Assembly (NCBI RefSeq): GCF_000377705.1
Contig: NZ_KB898636.1
Span: 1 to 50,928 of the forward strand
Source of the DNA: Salsuginibacillus kocurii DSM 18087
GTDB lineage: Bacteria > Bacillota > Bacilli > Bacillales > Marinococcaceae
Reading direction: 5' to 3'
Length of the DNA stretch: 50,928 bases
The notes beneath the pieces were generated by a model. That model did not search any database. It had not been told where the DNA came from and worked only from the letters and a program-made list of their open reading frames with translations. The first letter of the stretch is position 1, and every line of letters starts with the position of its first letter. Of this stretch, positions 17,217 to 24,860 are shown one piece after another. Made by a program: the position numbers and the translations under genes.

Positions 17217-18127
17217 TACTTTTCGCCTTCTTTCCGCAAATAACTAAGTAATTGCGCAGGATACTGCTGCAATTGATCAGTGCGCAAGCTGTACGTATCT
17301 TTTGCTCCAAGAGAAAGATGAACCCGTACCAGCCCGCTTGCCCGCAAAATAATCAAATGATGATGAACCGTAGATTTAGCCAAATGAGCTTCCTTGTACA
17401 GGTCAGTAAACGTAGCCTGCTCCTTTTCAGCAAGTACCTGCAATAACCGCAGCCTGCTTTCATCAGCAAGCGCAGCCGGAAGCCGCGTCAACGCCGGCTG
17501 AACCCCGCCATCCAAAGACGGAATCATTTCCACCGGCACTTGGTAGATCGTCCGCTGTTCATAGTGAGAGAACAAAATCACCGGCCGGCAGTGGAATTGC
17601 GGACTAATAATAAACTCATGCTCCTCCGGATAATTGTGATGACACAGCCCATTCGTCACTCGTTCGAGCTGCTCACCGGAGGGCTCAGCTTCTAACTGCT
17701 CTTTCATATGTTGAAAAGAAAAGCGGAGCCCTTCTTCAACAAAGGGAGGAAGATGCCGGACGTAATGCTCCTGCCACTGCAGCAAGAGTTGAGCGGCTTC
17801 CCTGATCTCTTCTGCGGAGGCTTCTTGGTGCAGCGAGTACTTATGTCTGATTTCTGTAAACGTTGCCTCCTCCCAATTTTTAATCTCCTCCAGCGGCGAC
17901 TCTTCTGCTGCGGGAGGCTTAAAGTGAAGGTAACTTTCGAGCCAGGCTAAAGCGGGATTCAAGCTTTCATTTTCAAACAGCGGCCGAAGGCAAGAAGGCG
18001 CTTCTTCAAACTGTTTTTTGCGCCATTTGCCGCCAAGGTCCGTTTGTTTATGGAGCTTTTTGCTGTTCGCCAGCTGAGCGCTGACGATCGATTCATATAC
18101 AGGGTGATAAACGATTTTAATATTCAA
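17216..18127 (-). CDS. ArsR-type winged-helix regulator with DUF5937-like N-terminus
   Basis: The 304-residue protein has a long N-terminal region (about 1-215) and a C-terminal winged helix (about 220-300: SRLRLLQVLAEKEQATFTD, then HLAKSTVHHHL). No clear metal-site Cys pair is seen in the helix, so it is more likely a small-molecule sensor. I chose the TTG at 18127 with GGAGG upstream over the ATG at 18190, because the longer form would start inside the operator. It should repress itself and the MFS gene. Confidence 0.82.
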   Translation of the reverse strand: MNIKIVYHPVYESIVSAQLANSKKLHKQTDLGGKWRKKQFEEAPSCLRPLFENESLNPALAWLESYLHFKPPAAEESPLEEIKNWEEATFTEIRHKYSLHQEASAEEIREAAQLLLQWQEHYVRHLPPFVEEGLRFSFQHMKEQLEAEPSGEQLERVTNGLCHHNYPEEHEFIISPQFHCRPVILFSHYEQRTIYQVPVEMIPSLDGGVQPALTRLPAALADESRLRLLQVLAEKEQATFTDLYKEAHLAKSTVHHHLIILRASGLVRVHLSLGAKDTYSLRTDQLQQYPAQLLSYLRKEGEK

Positions 18128-18152
18128 ATGGTTCGACCTCCATCGAACTTTA

Positions 18153-18178
18153 TTTAGTTCGATAATAATCGAACTAAA
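18153..18178. promoter_or_regulatory. operator palindrome of the ArsR-type regulator
   Basis: Perfect arms TTTAGTTCGAT and ATCGAACTAAA with 4 bp between. A further half-like ATCGAACTTTA lies at 18142. It sits 25 nt before the regulator start. Confidence 0.75.
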
Positions 18179-18355
18179 ATAAATTGTCAATCTATGGATG
18201 ATCGGGAGTGCGATTTTTATTCGCTGTTTTCGCGTCGCAGCAGAAAGTGGGTGATTGCAACCTTTCCCTGTCTTGAGGTATTCTTTTAACCAAGTTCAAA
18301 GAATGGAAGATATGAGAGACTAACGTCGAACCAAGACATACAGAGGAGCAGAACG

Positions 18356-19129
18356 ATGAAGTGGAATAAAAGGAAAACAGCCAGCCTGGCAATCGGCTTA
18401 GCCGTTCTTGTGGCAGCTGGATGCGGAAATAATGAAGGAGCCGGGGAAGAAGCTGAACTTCATGTGGCCGCGGCAGCTGATTTGTACGACGCCTTTTCGG
18501 CGATGGAAGAGCCTTTCACGGAAGAAACAGGCATAGATGTCACCTTTAATTTTGGCTCAACCGGCCTGATGACGCAGCAGATTGAAGAAGGCGCGCCTGT
18601 TGATGTATTCGCGGCCGCGCATGAATCATATATTGACCGCTTGATTGAAGGCGGCCATATGGAAGAAGAGACTAAAGCGCACTACGCGAACGGCTTAATT
18701 GTCTATTTATACGATGAAGAAAAATACGGGGAAATGGATGCAGAAACACTGGTGGAAGAGGATGTGCAGACGATTGCGATCGCCAATCCTGAGCATGCCC
18801 CGTACGGACAAGCAGCCATGGAAAGCTTCGAAGCCCATGAAGTGGAAGAAGAGGTAGATGAAAAACTGGTGTATGCCGAAAACGTGCGCCAGGCCGTACA
18901 ATATGTCGAAACGGGAGAGGCTGACGCCGGTGTAGTTGCCCTTGCGCTGGCAGAAGAAACCGGCCTTGGTTATACCTTGATTGAAGACGACAGCCATGAA
19001 CCGATTGTGCAGGCTGTGGGGATTCCCGCCCAAGCGGAATATGAAGAGGAAGCTGAAAGATTTATCGATTTCGTTTTAAGTGAGGAAGGAAGAGAAATAT
19101 TAGAAGAGTATGGTTTTGAACTACCATAG
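18356..19129 (+). CDS. modA: molybdate ABC transporter binding lipoprotein ModA
   Basis: The protein of 257 residues is a lipoprotein (lipobox VAAGC at about 19-23) with a ModA fold: LHVAAAADLYDAF near 34, FNFGSTGLMTQQIEEGAPVD near 65 and YAENVRQAVQYVETGEADAG near 171. It captures molybdate (or tungstate) at the membrane surface for ModB. GAGGAGCAGAACG precedes the ATG. The ATG of modB lies 15 nt downstream. It is more acidic than most ModA proteins. Confidence 0.92.
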   Translation: MKWNKRKTASLAIGLAVLVAAGCGNNEGAGEEAELHVAAAADLYDAFSAMEEPFTEETGIDVTFNFGSTGLMTQQIEEGAPVDVFAAAHESYIDRLIEGGHMEEETKAHYANGLIVYLYDEEKYGEMDAETLVEEDVQTIAIANPEHAPYGQAAMESFEAHEVEEEVDEKLVYAENVRQAVQYVETGEADAGVVALALAEETGLGYTLIEDDSHEPIVQAVGIPAQAEYEEEAERFIDFVLSEEGREILEEYGFELP

Positions 19130-19144
19130 AGGAGCCGGCCCGAG

Positions 19145-19804
19145 ATGAGTGATATTAGCTTTCCGCTCTATTTATCGTTAAAAGTATCCATCCTTGCTAC
19201 CGTCATCGCCTTTGTGATTGGCGTTTTGCTGGCGGCCCTGTTTGCGTTTCGAAAAAATGGCTGGACACGGCTTTTATCTTTAATAACGACCTTGCCGCTC
19301 ATACTGCCGCCCACCGTGCTGGGATATTACATTTTGGTCACGCTCGGCCGCAATTCCTGGCTTGGGCAGACATATGAGCAAATCGTCGGCCAACCGCTCG
19401 TTTTCACCTGGCAGGCAGCAGTCATAGCCGCTTCCATCGCCGCCCTGCCGTTATTGGTCCGACCGATACAGGCTTCCTTTGAAAGCATTGATGAAGAAGT
19501 GATTGAAGCCGCGAAGATAGACGGCGCCGCACGCAGAGAACTTTTTGTACACGTCATCCTACCGCTTTCCTATAAAGGTATCATCGGCGGAATTGTCATG
19601 GGCTTTGCCCGGGCGATGGGAGAATTCGGGGCGACGCTCATGGTGGCCGGCAACATCCCAGGCCGCACCCAGACCCTTTCCATTGCCATCTATGACGCCG
19701 TCCAGGCCAACCGCATGGAAGACGCCCACCTAATGGTCCTCATTCTCTCCATCATCACCATCTCTATTTTGCTGGTGTTTGAATTCGTGCTGAGGAAAAA
19801 GTAG
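19145..19804 (+). CDS. modB: molybdate ABC transporter permease ModB
   Basis: The 219-residue permease has five or six membrane segments and the EAA loop EAAKIDGAARRELFVHVILPLS at about 120-141 (only the key residues E, G and P are diagnostic). It forms the channel for ModA. No modC ATPase gene follows; a repeat block does. B. subtilis YvgL-YvgM also lack a linked ATPase, so an unlinked partner is likely. Confidence 0.92.
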   Translation: MSDISFPLYLSLKVSILATVIAFVIGVLLAALFAFRKNGWTRLLSLITTLPLILPPTVLGYYILVTLGRNSWLGQTYEQIVGQPLVFTWQAAVIAASIAALPLLVRPIQASFESIDEEVIEAAKIDGAARRELFVHVILPLSYKGIIGGIVMGFARAMGEFGATLMVAGNIPGRTQTLSIAIYDAVQANRMEDAHLMVLILSIITISILLVFEFVLRKK

Positions 19805-20184
19805 GAAGAAAAGCGTAGGGCGCCTGAACATTGGCGAAGGGCCCTTCTTCACCGCCGAGGAGGCTGTCGCCGCCGCAGTGCGGGGAAAAGGGATCACAAG
19901 CCAATGGCGCCCGGAGCTGGACAAAGAAAAGCGTAGCGGGCTTGAAAACGACGCAGAGCTCTTCTCTTCCACCGAGGAGGCTGTTGCCGCCGCAGTGTGG
20001 GAGAAAGAGATCTCAAGTCGTTAGCCCGCGAAGCTGGACAGAGAAAAGCTGAAAGCGGCGGTCAGGGGCGACAAGCAAAAGGCGAGCGCTGCCCAAAGCC
20101 GCTTTTTGGCTTTGAAAGGGCACGACTTTTGACCTCGAGCCCCTGCCGCTTGAAGCTAGACAAGGAAAAGCTGAAAGCGGCGGG
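19805..20184 (-). repeat. mosaic of hairpin-forming intergenic repeats, locus 2
   Basis: Three modules in the reverse orientation to locus 3: GGATCACAAGCCAATGGC (19890s), then GATCTCAAGTCGTTAGCCCG (20010-20030), then the GGGGC-type module with GAGCCCCTGCCGCTT (20139-20153). Boundary motifs read GAAAAGC. It starts at the modB stop codon. Confidence 0.75.
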
Positions 20185-20223
20185 CGGTTTGCCGTGTAGA
20201 AAACCGCTGCCTTCAACGCAAAA

Positions 20224-20328
20224 ATGGGAATTTACTGGGGCGATTTGGACGATTCGACAAGAAACTTGGACGCTTTGCTGCAAAATTTGGACGTTTCGAC
20301 AAGATTCTCGTACGTTTTTGCGACACTG
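20224..20328 (+). repeat. 21-bp degenerate tandem array, type L, locus 2
   Basis: Units start at 20245, 20266, 20287 and 20308, each exactly 21 bp apart, with a weak unit at 20224. The last again begins TCGTACGTTT. Unlike locus 3, the array points away from reversed hairpin modules. Confidence 0.85.
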
Positions 20329-20390
20329 ATTCGCCCCCTTCCTCCATCCCGCAAAAGAACTCAACCTGAATCTCGTCAGCTCCATAAATA

Positions 20391-20430
20391 AAAAGCCCCG
20401 GACCGGCTGTTCCAGCCAGTTCGGGGCTTT
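20391..20430 (-). terminator. terminator of the GerMN lipoprotein gene
   Basis: AAAAGCCCCG pairs with CGGGGCTTT, with an inner GGCTG/CAGCC stem. Confidence 0.85.
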
Positions 20431-20445
20431 CCTGTTTTCGCTTTT

Positions 20446-21201
20446 CTATTCTTCTACTTCTTCCGCTTCTTCAACGGCTTCGTAGTCACTTGCATCTGGG
20501 GCAGGGAAGGCTTCGGTTCCTTCGAGGTGGCCAAAGAGAGATTCTTGTTCTTCGCCATCAATAAGAATTACTGTTTCGCTGTAACCGAATTGTTCCATGA
20601 TGAGAGCGACTTGATTTACAATTTCCATTTCACCGCCGGAGCCGACATTTGCTTCTAAGAATGCTTCATCAAAGGAAACACGAGCTGTGTCATCTTCGCC
20701 TTCGATAGATTGAACGGTGGCTCCTTCAACTAACGGATAGAGTTCTTCGCTTTCTGGGCCGTCAAGCCATGCTTGCACAGCAGCTTCAGGCAAAGCGTCT
20801 TCCTCTTCAGCTGTAACTTCCCGCTCTTCATAGTAGGTATTCATTAATTGTTCATCTGGAAAGTAGAGGTTAACTACTTCTGTATATGTTGATTCTTCGT
20901 CTTCTTCTGTACCTTCTTCGACTTCATCTTCATCTGTTTCTTCTTCATCAGAAGAAGTGTCTACGTCAGCGTCTTCTTCTGCGTCGCCTTCGTCTTCTTC
21001 CGTGCCCTCTTCCGTGCCCTCTTCCTCTTCATCCAGGTCGTCTTCAGTATCTGTTTCTTCCTCTTCGTCTTCTGTTTCTTCTTCAACGGCAGCATCTTCT
21101 GTTTGATCTTCGCCGGCTGTCTCTTCTGGGTCTTCTCCTTCACCGCAGGCAGCTAAGACGAATGCAGTTGTGAATAGCGTTAGAAATAATGGTTTCTTCA
21201 T
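20446..21201 (-). CDS. GerMN-domain lipoprotein with long acidic linker
   Basis: The 251-residue protein has a lipobox VLAAC (about 15-19), about 85 residues made almost only of E, D, T and G (for example EEEEGTEEGTEEDEGDAEE), and a GerMN domain (about 108-230: VVNLYFPDE ... QVALIMEQFGYSE). GerMN domains occur in GerM and in the RsiX-type anti-sigma factors; they are thought to act in the cell envelope. The same kind of domain occurs in RsiX 2.2 kb away. Upstream CAGAAAGAAAGGACAG gives the ribosome site. Confidence 0.85.
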   Translation of the reverse strand: MKKPLFLTLFTTAFVLAACGEGEDPEETAGEDQTEDAAVEEETEDEEEETDTEDDLDEEEEGTEEGTEEDEGDAEEDADVDTSSDEEETDEDEVEEGTEEDEESTYTEVVNLYFPDEQLMNTYYEEREVTAEEEDALPEAAVQAWLDGPESEELYPLVEGATVQSIEGEDDTARVSFDEAFLEANVGSGGEMEIVNQVALIMEQFGYSETVILIDGEEQESLFGHLEGTEAFPAPDASDYEAVEEAEEVEE

Positions 21202-21347
21202 TGATTTCTGTCCTTTCTTTCTAAAAATGTTTTCTGCTTACTTTGTCGTTGATTAACAGAAAACGTTACACAAATAGATTGTAGATAAATCATCGATAGC
21301 CTGTCAAAGGGCTTTCTACTTATTAAAAAATATTTTTAAAGAAAGGA

Positions 21348-21377
21348 TTGACTTCCAAAAATGAACTGTTATATAAT
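21348..21377 (+). promoter_or_regulatory. sigma-A-type promoter of the 48-residue gene
   Basis: TTGACT, 18 bp, TATAAT, with a start about 40 nt before the ATG. Confidence 0.75.
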
Positions 21378-21425
21378 ACATTTAAACAAATTAAATTGTA
21401 CAATAACAGAAAGGGAGGCGGAAAG

Positions 21426-21572
21426 ATGATTGAACGAAGAGAGCGCGAGAATATGGTGAGGTTTATTGCGAATGTACGGGGCATATCGGAAAAGCGTTTG
21501 ATGATGATGACAGATGCAGAAGTGGAACACATTTATGAAACAGTTTACGCAAAGCATGAGATAACTGAATAA
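21426..21572 (+). CDS. small BH0509-family-like protein
   Basis: The 48-residue protein begins MIERRERENMVRFIANVRG and carries MTDAEVEHIYETVY. Its R-E-x3-F ... ISEKRLMMMTDAEVEHIY layout fits the short BH0509-type family of Bacilli, whose role is unknown. AAGGGAGGCGGAAAG precedes the ATG. Own promoter and terminator make it a single-gene unit. Confidence 0.72.
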   Translation: MIERRERENMVRFIANVRGISEKRLMMMTDAEVEHIYETVYAKHEITE

Positions 21573-21583
21573 ACGAAGCTGCC

Positions 21584-21612
21584 CCGCTATCTACTCAGAT
21601 GGCGGTTTTTTT
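21584..21612 (+). terminator. terminator after the 48-residue gene
   Basis: CCGCTATCT pairs with AGATGGCGG across actc, then TTTTTTT. Confidence 0.8.
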
Positions 21613-21730
21613 GTGGTTATAGGTTTATCGCTGGAGTTTTCATCCCAAAAACTAGGGTGAAAAGACCCACCCTTTTCCAGTTGCTTTACTAGTTGGACTG
21701 CATGTTCAATTGACGAAAAGGTTTAGGTAT

Positions 21731-21764
21731 AAAACTTGACAAAACTGTTCAAGTTTTATAAAAT
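21731..21764 (+). promoter_or_regulatory. promoter with overlapping operator of the small HTH gene
   Basis: TTGACA (21736-21741), 17 bp, TAAAAT (21759-21764). A perfect 9-bp inverted repeat, AAAACTTGA (21731-21739) and TCAAGTTTT (21749-21757), covers the -35 and spacer. Confidence 0.65.
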
Positions 21765-21792
21765 TCAGATAATTTTAAAATGGAGGGGTTGA

Positions 21793-21969
21793 ATGGCTCG
21801 TAATCGATATTCCACTGCATTCAAGCGTCAAGTCGTCAAAGAGGTTAAAGAAACAGGAAATACCTCATGGATTGCACGCAAATACGTGATTAGCGTAGGT
21901 TTAATTCACCGGTGGAAAGTCGAGCATGAGAAAGGCAAGCTTGACAACCGCTCGAAAACAAACGTATAA
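21793..21969 (+). CDS. 58-residue HTH protein, transposase OrfA-like
   Basis: The sequence begins MARNRYSTAFKRQVVKEV and continues GNTSWIARKYVISVGLIHRW, a typical HTH_Tnp_1 (IS3 OrfA) helix-turn-helix. It is shorter than OrfA, which is usually 90-100 residues, and no OrfB or IS end follows. It has TGGAGGGG before the ATG, its own promoter with an overlapping palindrome, and a terminator 15 nt after the stop. It may be an IS remnant, or an IS-derived small regulator that controls itself. Confidence 0.65.
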   Translation: MARNRYSTAFKRQVVKEVKETGNTSWIARKYVISVGLIHRWKVEHEKGKLDNRSKTNV

Positions 21970-21983
21970 ATGAAAAGTATTTT

Positions 21984-22006
21984 GAACGCTTAGGCGTTCT
22001 TTTTTT
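21984..22006 (+). terminator. terminator after the small HTH gene
   Basis: GAACGC-TTAG-GCGTTC followed by TTTTTTT. Confidence 0.88.
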
Positions 22007-22194
22007 GTGGTTAAGGAGCGGTCCGGATCTGTTAACCTTTACTGGAGACGCTGCCGCCTCCAACTGATCGCAGTGGCATATAAAAGAGGTCAAAGCTCTG
22101 CAAACAAGTTGTCTTTAGATTGTTACAGGTTGGGAAAGTTGCGTCCGGCAAAAAGTGATATAATGCGTTGGAGAGTATTAAAGAGGGTGAGTAA

Positions 22195-22296
22195 ATGAAA
22201 CGTATATCAAATAAAGGCTTATTTATATTTATCTCCGTGCTCGTTGTCTTGTATGGTATTTTATATTGGGTATTTGCCTTTGCCTCCGAAATGTAG
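22195..22296 (+). CDS. 33-residue single-span membrane peptide
   Basis: The peptide starts MKRISNKGLFIFISVLVVLY and ends WVFAFASEM; residues 9-29 form one membrane helix behind a basic N-terminus. AAGAGGGTGAG precedes the ATG and an extended -10 (TGATATAAT, 22156-22164) lies 30 nt upstream. Too short to assign to a family; a real gene is likely but not certain. Confidence 0.55.
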   Translation: MKRISNKGLFIFISVLVVLYGILYWVFAFASEM

Positions 22297-22336
22297 AAGG
22301 GGGCGTTAAGTGAAAGGCTCTCGAACACGTTGTTAT

Positions 22337-22508
22337 GTTGATTTTTATCACAGGCTGCTCGCTTTCAACATAGGTACAAAGGTAACAGTGACTTCACCTT
22401 TATTACGCTTACTGTTGTCGAACATTCTTTGCCGCAGGTGCATTCAGAACCTCCTCGGCGTGAGCCAGCTGTTGGGTCTCTTTTAACCTGTGGCCCGCTT
22501 CCATCAAC
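22337..22508 (+). repeat. GTTGATT...ATCAAC intergenic repeat, degenerate
   Basis: It begins GTTGATTTTTATCACAGGC with TGCTCGCTTTC next, and ends CTTCCATCAAC; CCTCCTCGGCG lies inside. This is the general form of a repeat that I recall from many Bacillus genomes, GTTGATT-(...)-CAGGCTGCTCGCTTTC. A second, reversed copy lies at 44019-44178. Confidence 0.5.
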
Positions 22509-22844
22509 GCAGAGCCAAGTTAAAGGAAAGAAAAGCTCATAAGCGCAAGCTTTTGGGTTTTTTCTTTCCTGGGTGTTTTTGAGGAGTCCATAGTTGTAAG
22601 CGCAGGAATCAGTGAAACAACTAGTATGTTTTTCCTGTAAACAGAAAATCGGCCAGTTGTTATGCTGAATAGATCGAATGATAAAAAATAAGACAGAACA
22701 GATTACTTCCCATCACATAACGATTGACTTTGTCAGGCTTTTAGATGCTGCGGGAACGCGTTTTGGCAGTGCTGATCGTGTCGTGTTTAAAAAGCCGCCT
22801 GTGCTTTTCTTGGGAGATAGAATTTAAAAAAACATAAATAAATG

Positions 22845-22870
22845 TGTAACTTTTCGTAAAGAAGCACGAC
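22845..22870 (+). promoter_or_regulatory. SigX-type ECF autoregulatory promoter
   Basis: TGTAAC, 16 bp, CGAC, which matches the SigX consensus spacing and bases. It ends 17 nt before the sigX start. Confidence 0.85.
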
Positions 22871-22887
22871 TAAAGAAGGGAGGGGGA

Positions 22888-23439
22888 ATGATGAATGATG
22901 AATTTGATCGATTATATGAAGAACATCATCAAGCCCTGTTTCAGTTTTTGTTCTATATGGTAAAAGATCGGGGAACTGCGGAAGAACTTGTTCAGGATGT
23001 TTATATAAAAGTATTGCAGTCGTACGAGTCTTTTGAAGGAAAAAGTAGTGAAAAGACCTGGCTTTTTTCGATTGCCCGGCACGTGGGCATTGATTATATT
23101 CGCAAAGAAAACCGGCAAAAACGAAAATGGTTGGGGGTCTTTAGTTCTGTCCATAAAGAAGAAATAAAAGACCATTCTCCCTTGCCGGAGGAAATTGCCT
23201 CCACAAACGAAGAGATCCAGGAAGTATATAAATGCTTGAATCAATGTACACCTGACCAGCAACAAGTTATTATTTTACGCTATGTTGAAGGTCTTTCTGT
23301 AAAAGAAGCGGCCGCTGTATTGGGCTTTTCGGAAAGTAAAGTGAAAACGACACAGCACCGCGCTTTAAAAAAACTGCAAGAAGCTCTGGGTGAAGGGGAA
23401 GACGTTTTGAAAAAAGGAGGTGTAAAACGTGAGAAATAA
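22888..23439 (+). CDS. sigX: ECF sigma factor SigX
   Basis: The 183-residue sigma factor has region 2 (about 5-75: FDRLYEEHHQALFQFLFYMV, AEELVQDVYIKVL, WLFSIARHVGIDYIRKENR) and region 4 (about 115-165: LRYVEGLSVKEAAAVLGFSE). In B. subtilis SigX directs envelope genes that alter surface charge. It overlaps the next gene by 11 nt and is followed by an RsiX-like anti-sigma, which supports the SigX assignment. A SigX-type promoter lies upstream. GGAGGGGGA precedes the ATG. Confidence 0.88.
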   Translation: MMNDEFDRLYEEHHQALFQFLFYMVKDRGTAEELVQDVYIKVLQSYESFEGKSSEKTWLFSIARHVGIDYIRKENRQKRKWLGVFSSVHKEEIKDHSPLPEEIASTNEEIQEVYKCLNQCTPDQQQVIILRYVEGLSVKEAAAVLGFSESKVKTTQHRALKKLQEALGEGEDVLKKGGVKREK

Positions 23440-24751
23440 GGATGAGCATACAAATGAAGAGTTGGAAACACGCCTGCAGAACCTTCCTCGTATTGAAGAC
23501 CAACGTTCCAAAGAAGAGGTATATCACCAAATTGAACAACGAATGGCCAAGGAACCCAAGCGGTTTAGCGCGAATAAAAAACAACGACCGACTTGGCTGG
23601 TTCCTTTATTTACGACAACAGCTGCGGCCTTGCTTTTGCTAGTAATTGTGCCTGGGCTCCTCTTTGATGGTGGCGAGAATCAGCAAAGTGCTGACTATGA
23701 TACAGAAAGTATGCCGCCGGGAGAGGAAGAAGGAGATGAAGCTGAAGACATGCCAGTCGAAGAAGACGCTGTGGAAGAAGAAGAATCAGAAGAGGAAGAG
23801 GCCCCAGAAGAAGATGAGGCTGTAACTGATGACGCTGAGACATTTGAAGCTGTTGAAGAAGATATGGAGGACAACGAAGCTGAAGAGGCGGTAGAAGAAG
23901 ACGAAGAAGCTGAAACGTCTGTTATACCGGAAGAACCGGCAGACCATCTAGCTGCTTATAGTGCCGTCGAAGAAGAAGGTGAGCCGATTACACTGATGCT
24001 AACGGAACCGAACGCTCAGTTTGTTGTTCCGATTACTTATACACTGGCCAATGAAGAAAGTACGTGGGAAGCACTTGGAGCGTTGAATGCGCAAATGTCA
24101 GGTGAAGAATATGGCCTTTCCTCTTCTCCGCTGGCAAACGTTGAATTTATCGAAGAAAACGGCGAGGCAATATTACGGTTTGATGAGCAGCCAGTGGAGA
24201 TGAGTAGTACTGAAACGACATTGTTTGTGGCGGCCGTGGAAGAGAGCTTGCGTTATGCTCATTACGACCGAGTGCAACTAGAAACGAGCGCTGGAGAACC
24301 GGTAGAACTCGGTGCCTTAGGCCTCACGGAAGAATTGGAATCCTCCCCGGAGCAAGCGACCTATACCGCCTATGAGACGCCGGACGGGTTTTGGTATTTA
24401 TTGAATGAGCAGACATTGGCAGAGGGTAAGAGTGCACCAGAAAGTTTTTCTGACGCCCTCCAGGCGATGAGTGAACCAAAAGAAGAAGAGAGTCTTCAGA
24501 ACCCGCTCCCCTCAGAGGTCACGTATGAATCAGAAGATATCGAAGAGAATGCCGTACGGGTAACGATAGAGGAAGAATTTGAAGAATTGGGAGAGAATCG
24601 TGAACAAGTTATGCGGGACGCCATCCTTTTAACCGCTTCAAGTTTTGGCTATCAAACTGTTGAATTTTCTGGCCAAGAAGAACATGAAGGCATAGAAGGG
24701 GAGCACGAGGTGAAAGAGGCACCTAGCTACGTGGGACCATTTGAATTTTAA
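23429..24751 (+). CDS. rsiX: anti-sigma-X factor RsiX, GerMN type
   Basis: This membrane protein of 440 residues has a short cytoplasmic part (1-53) with LQNLPRIEDQRSKEEVY, which resembles B. subtilis RsiX LLSQLPAVKDHRSPEDIY. One membrane span is at about 55-78. An acidic insert (about 85-160) is followed by an outer region with two GerMN-like halves (about 175-290 and 370-425). It should hold SigX at the membrane. It is longer than B. subtilis RsiX (368 residues, from memory), mainly by the acidic insert. Start is GTG with AAAGGAGG upstream. Confidence 0.87.
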   Translation: MRNKDEHTNEELETRLQNLPRIEDQRSKEEVYHQIEQRMAKEPKRFSANKKQRPTWLVPLFTTTAAALLLLVIVPGLLFDGGENQQSADYDTESMPPGEEEGDEAEDMPVEEDAVEEEESEEEEAPEEDEAVTDDAETFEAVEEDMEDNEAEEAVEEDEEAETSVIPEEPADHLAAYSAVEEEGEPITLMLTEPNAQFVVPITYTLANEESTWEALGALNAQMSGEEYGLSSSPLANVEFIEENGEAILRFDEQPVEMSSTETTLFVAAVEESLRYAHYDRVQLETSAGEPVELGALGLTEELESSPEQATYTAYETPDGFWYLLNEQTLAEGKSAPESFSDALQAMSEPKEEESLQNPLPSEVTYESEDIEENAVRVTIEEEFEELGENREQVMRDAILLTASSFGYQTVEFSGQEEHEGIEGEHEVKEAPSYVGPFEF

Positions 24752-24860
24752 ATATGCTTGTGCTTGGAATTCAGGGTGTGATAAAAGGTAAGTAAGGGAA
24801 AGGGTTTTCGAAACTTTTCCTAAAATAGTTGATCCTCGATCTAGTGAAGGTGGCGTTAGC

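Larger units (their letters stand above)
22297..22887. other. intergenic: repeat element, hairpin, SigX promoter
   Basis: These 591 bp hold a GTTGATT/ATCAAC-bounded repeat (22337-22508), a terminator-like hairpin AAAAGCT/AGCTTTT near 22541-22564, and the sigX promoter. No gene is seen. Confidence 0.6.

Noticed and set aside
20886-21173. Frame of Leu/Arg-rich codons opposite the GerMN lipoprotein
   Set aside because: It is the complement of Glu/Asp codons of the acidic linker, not a gene.
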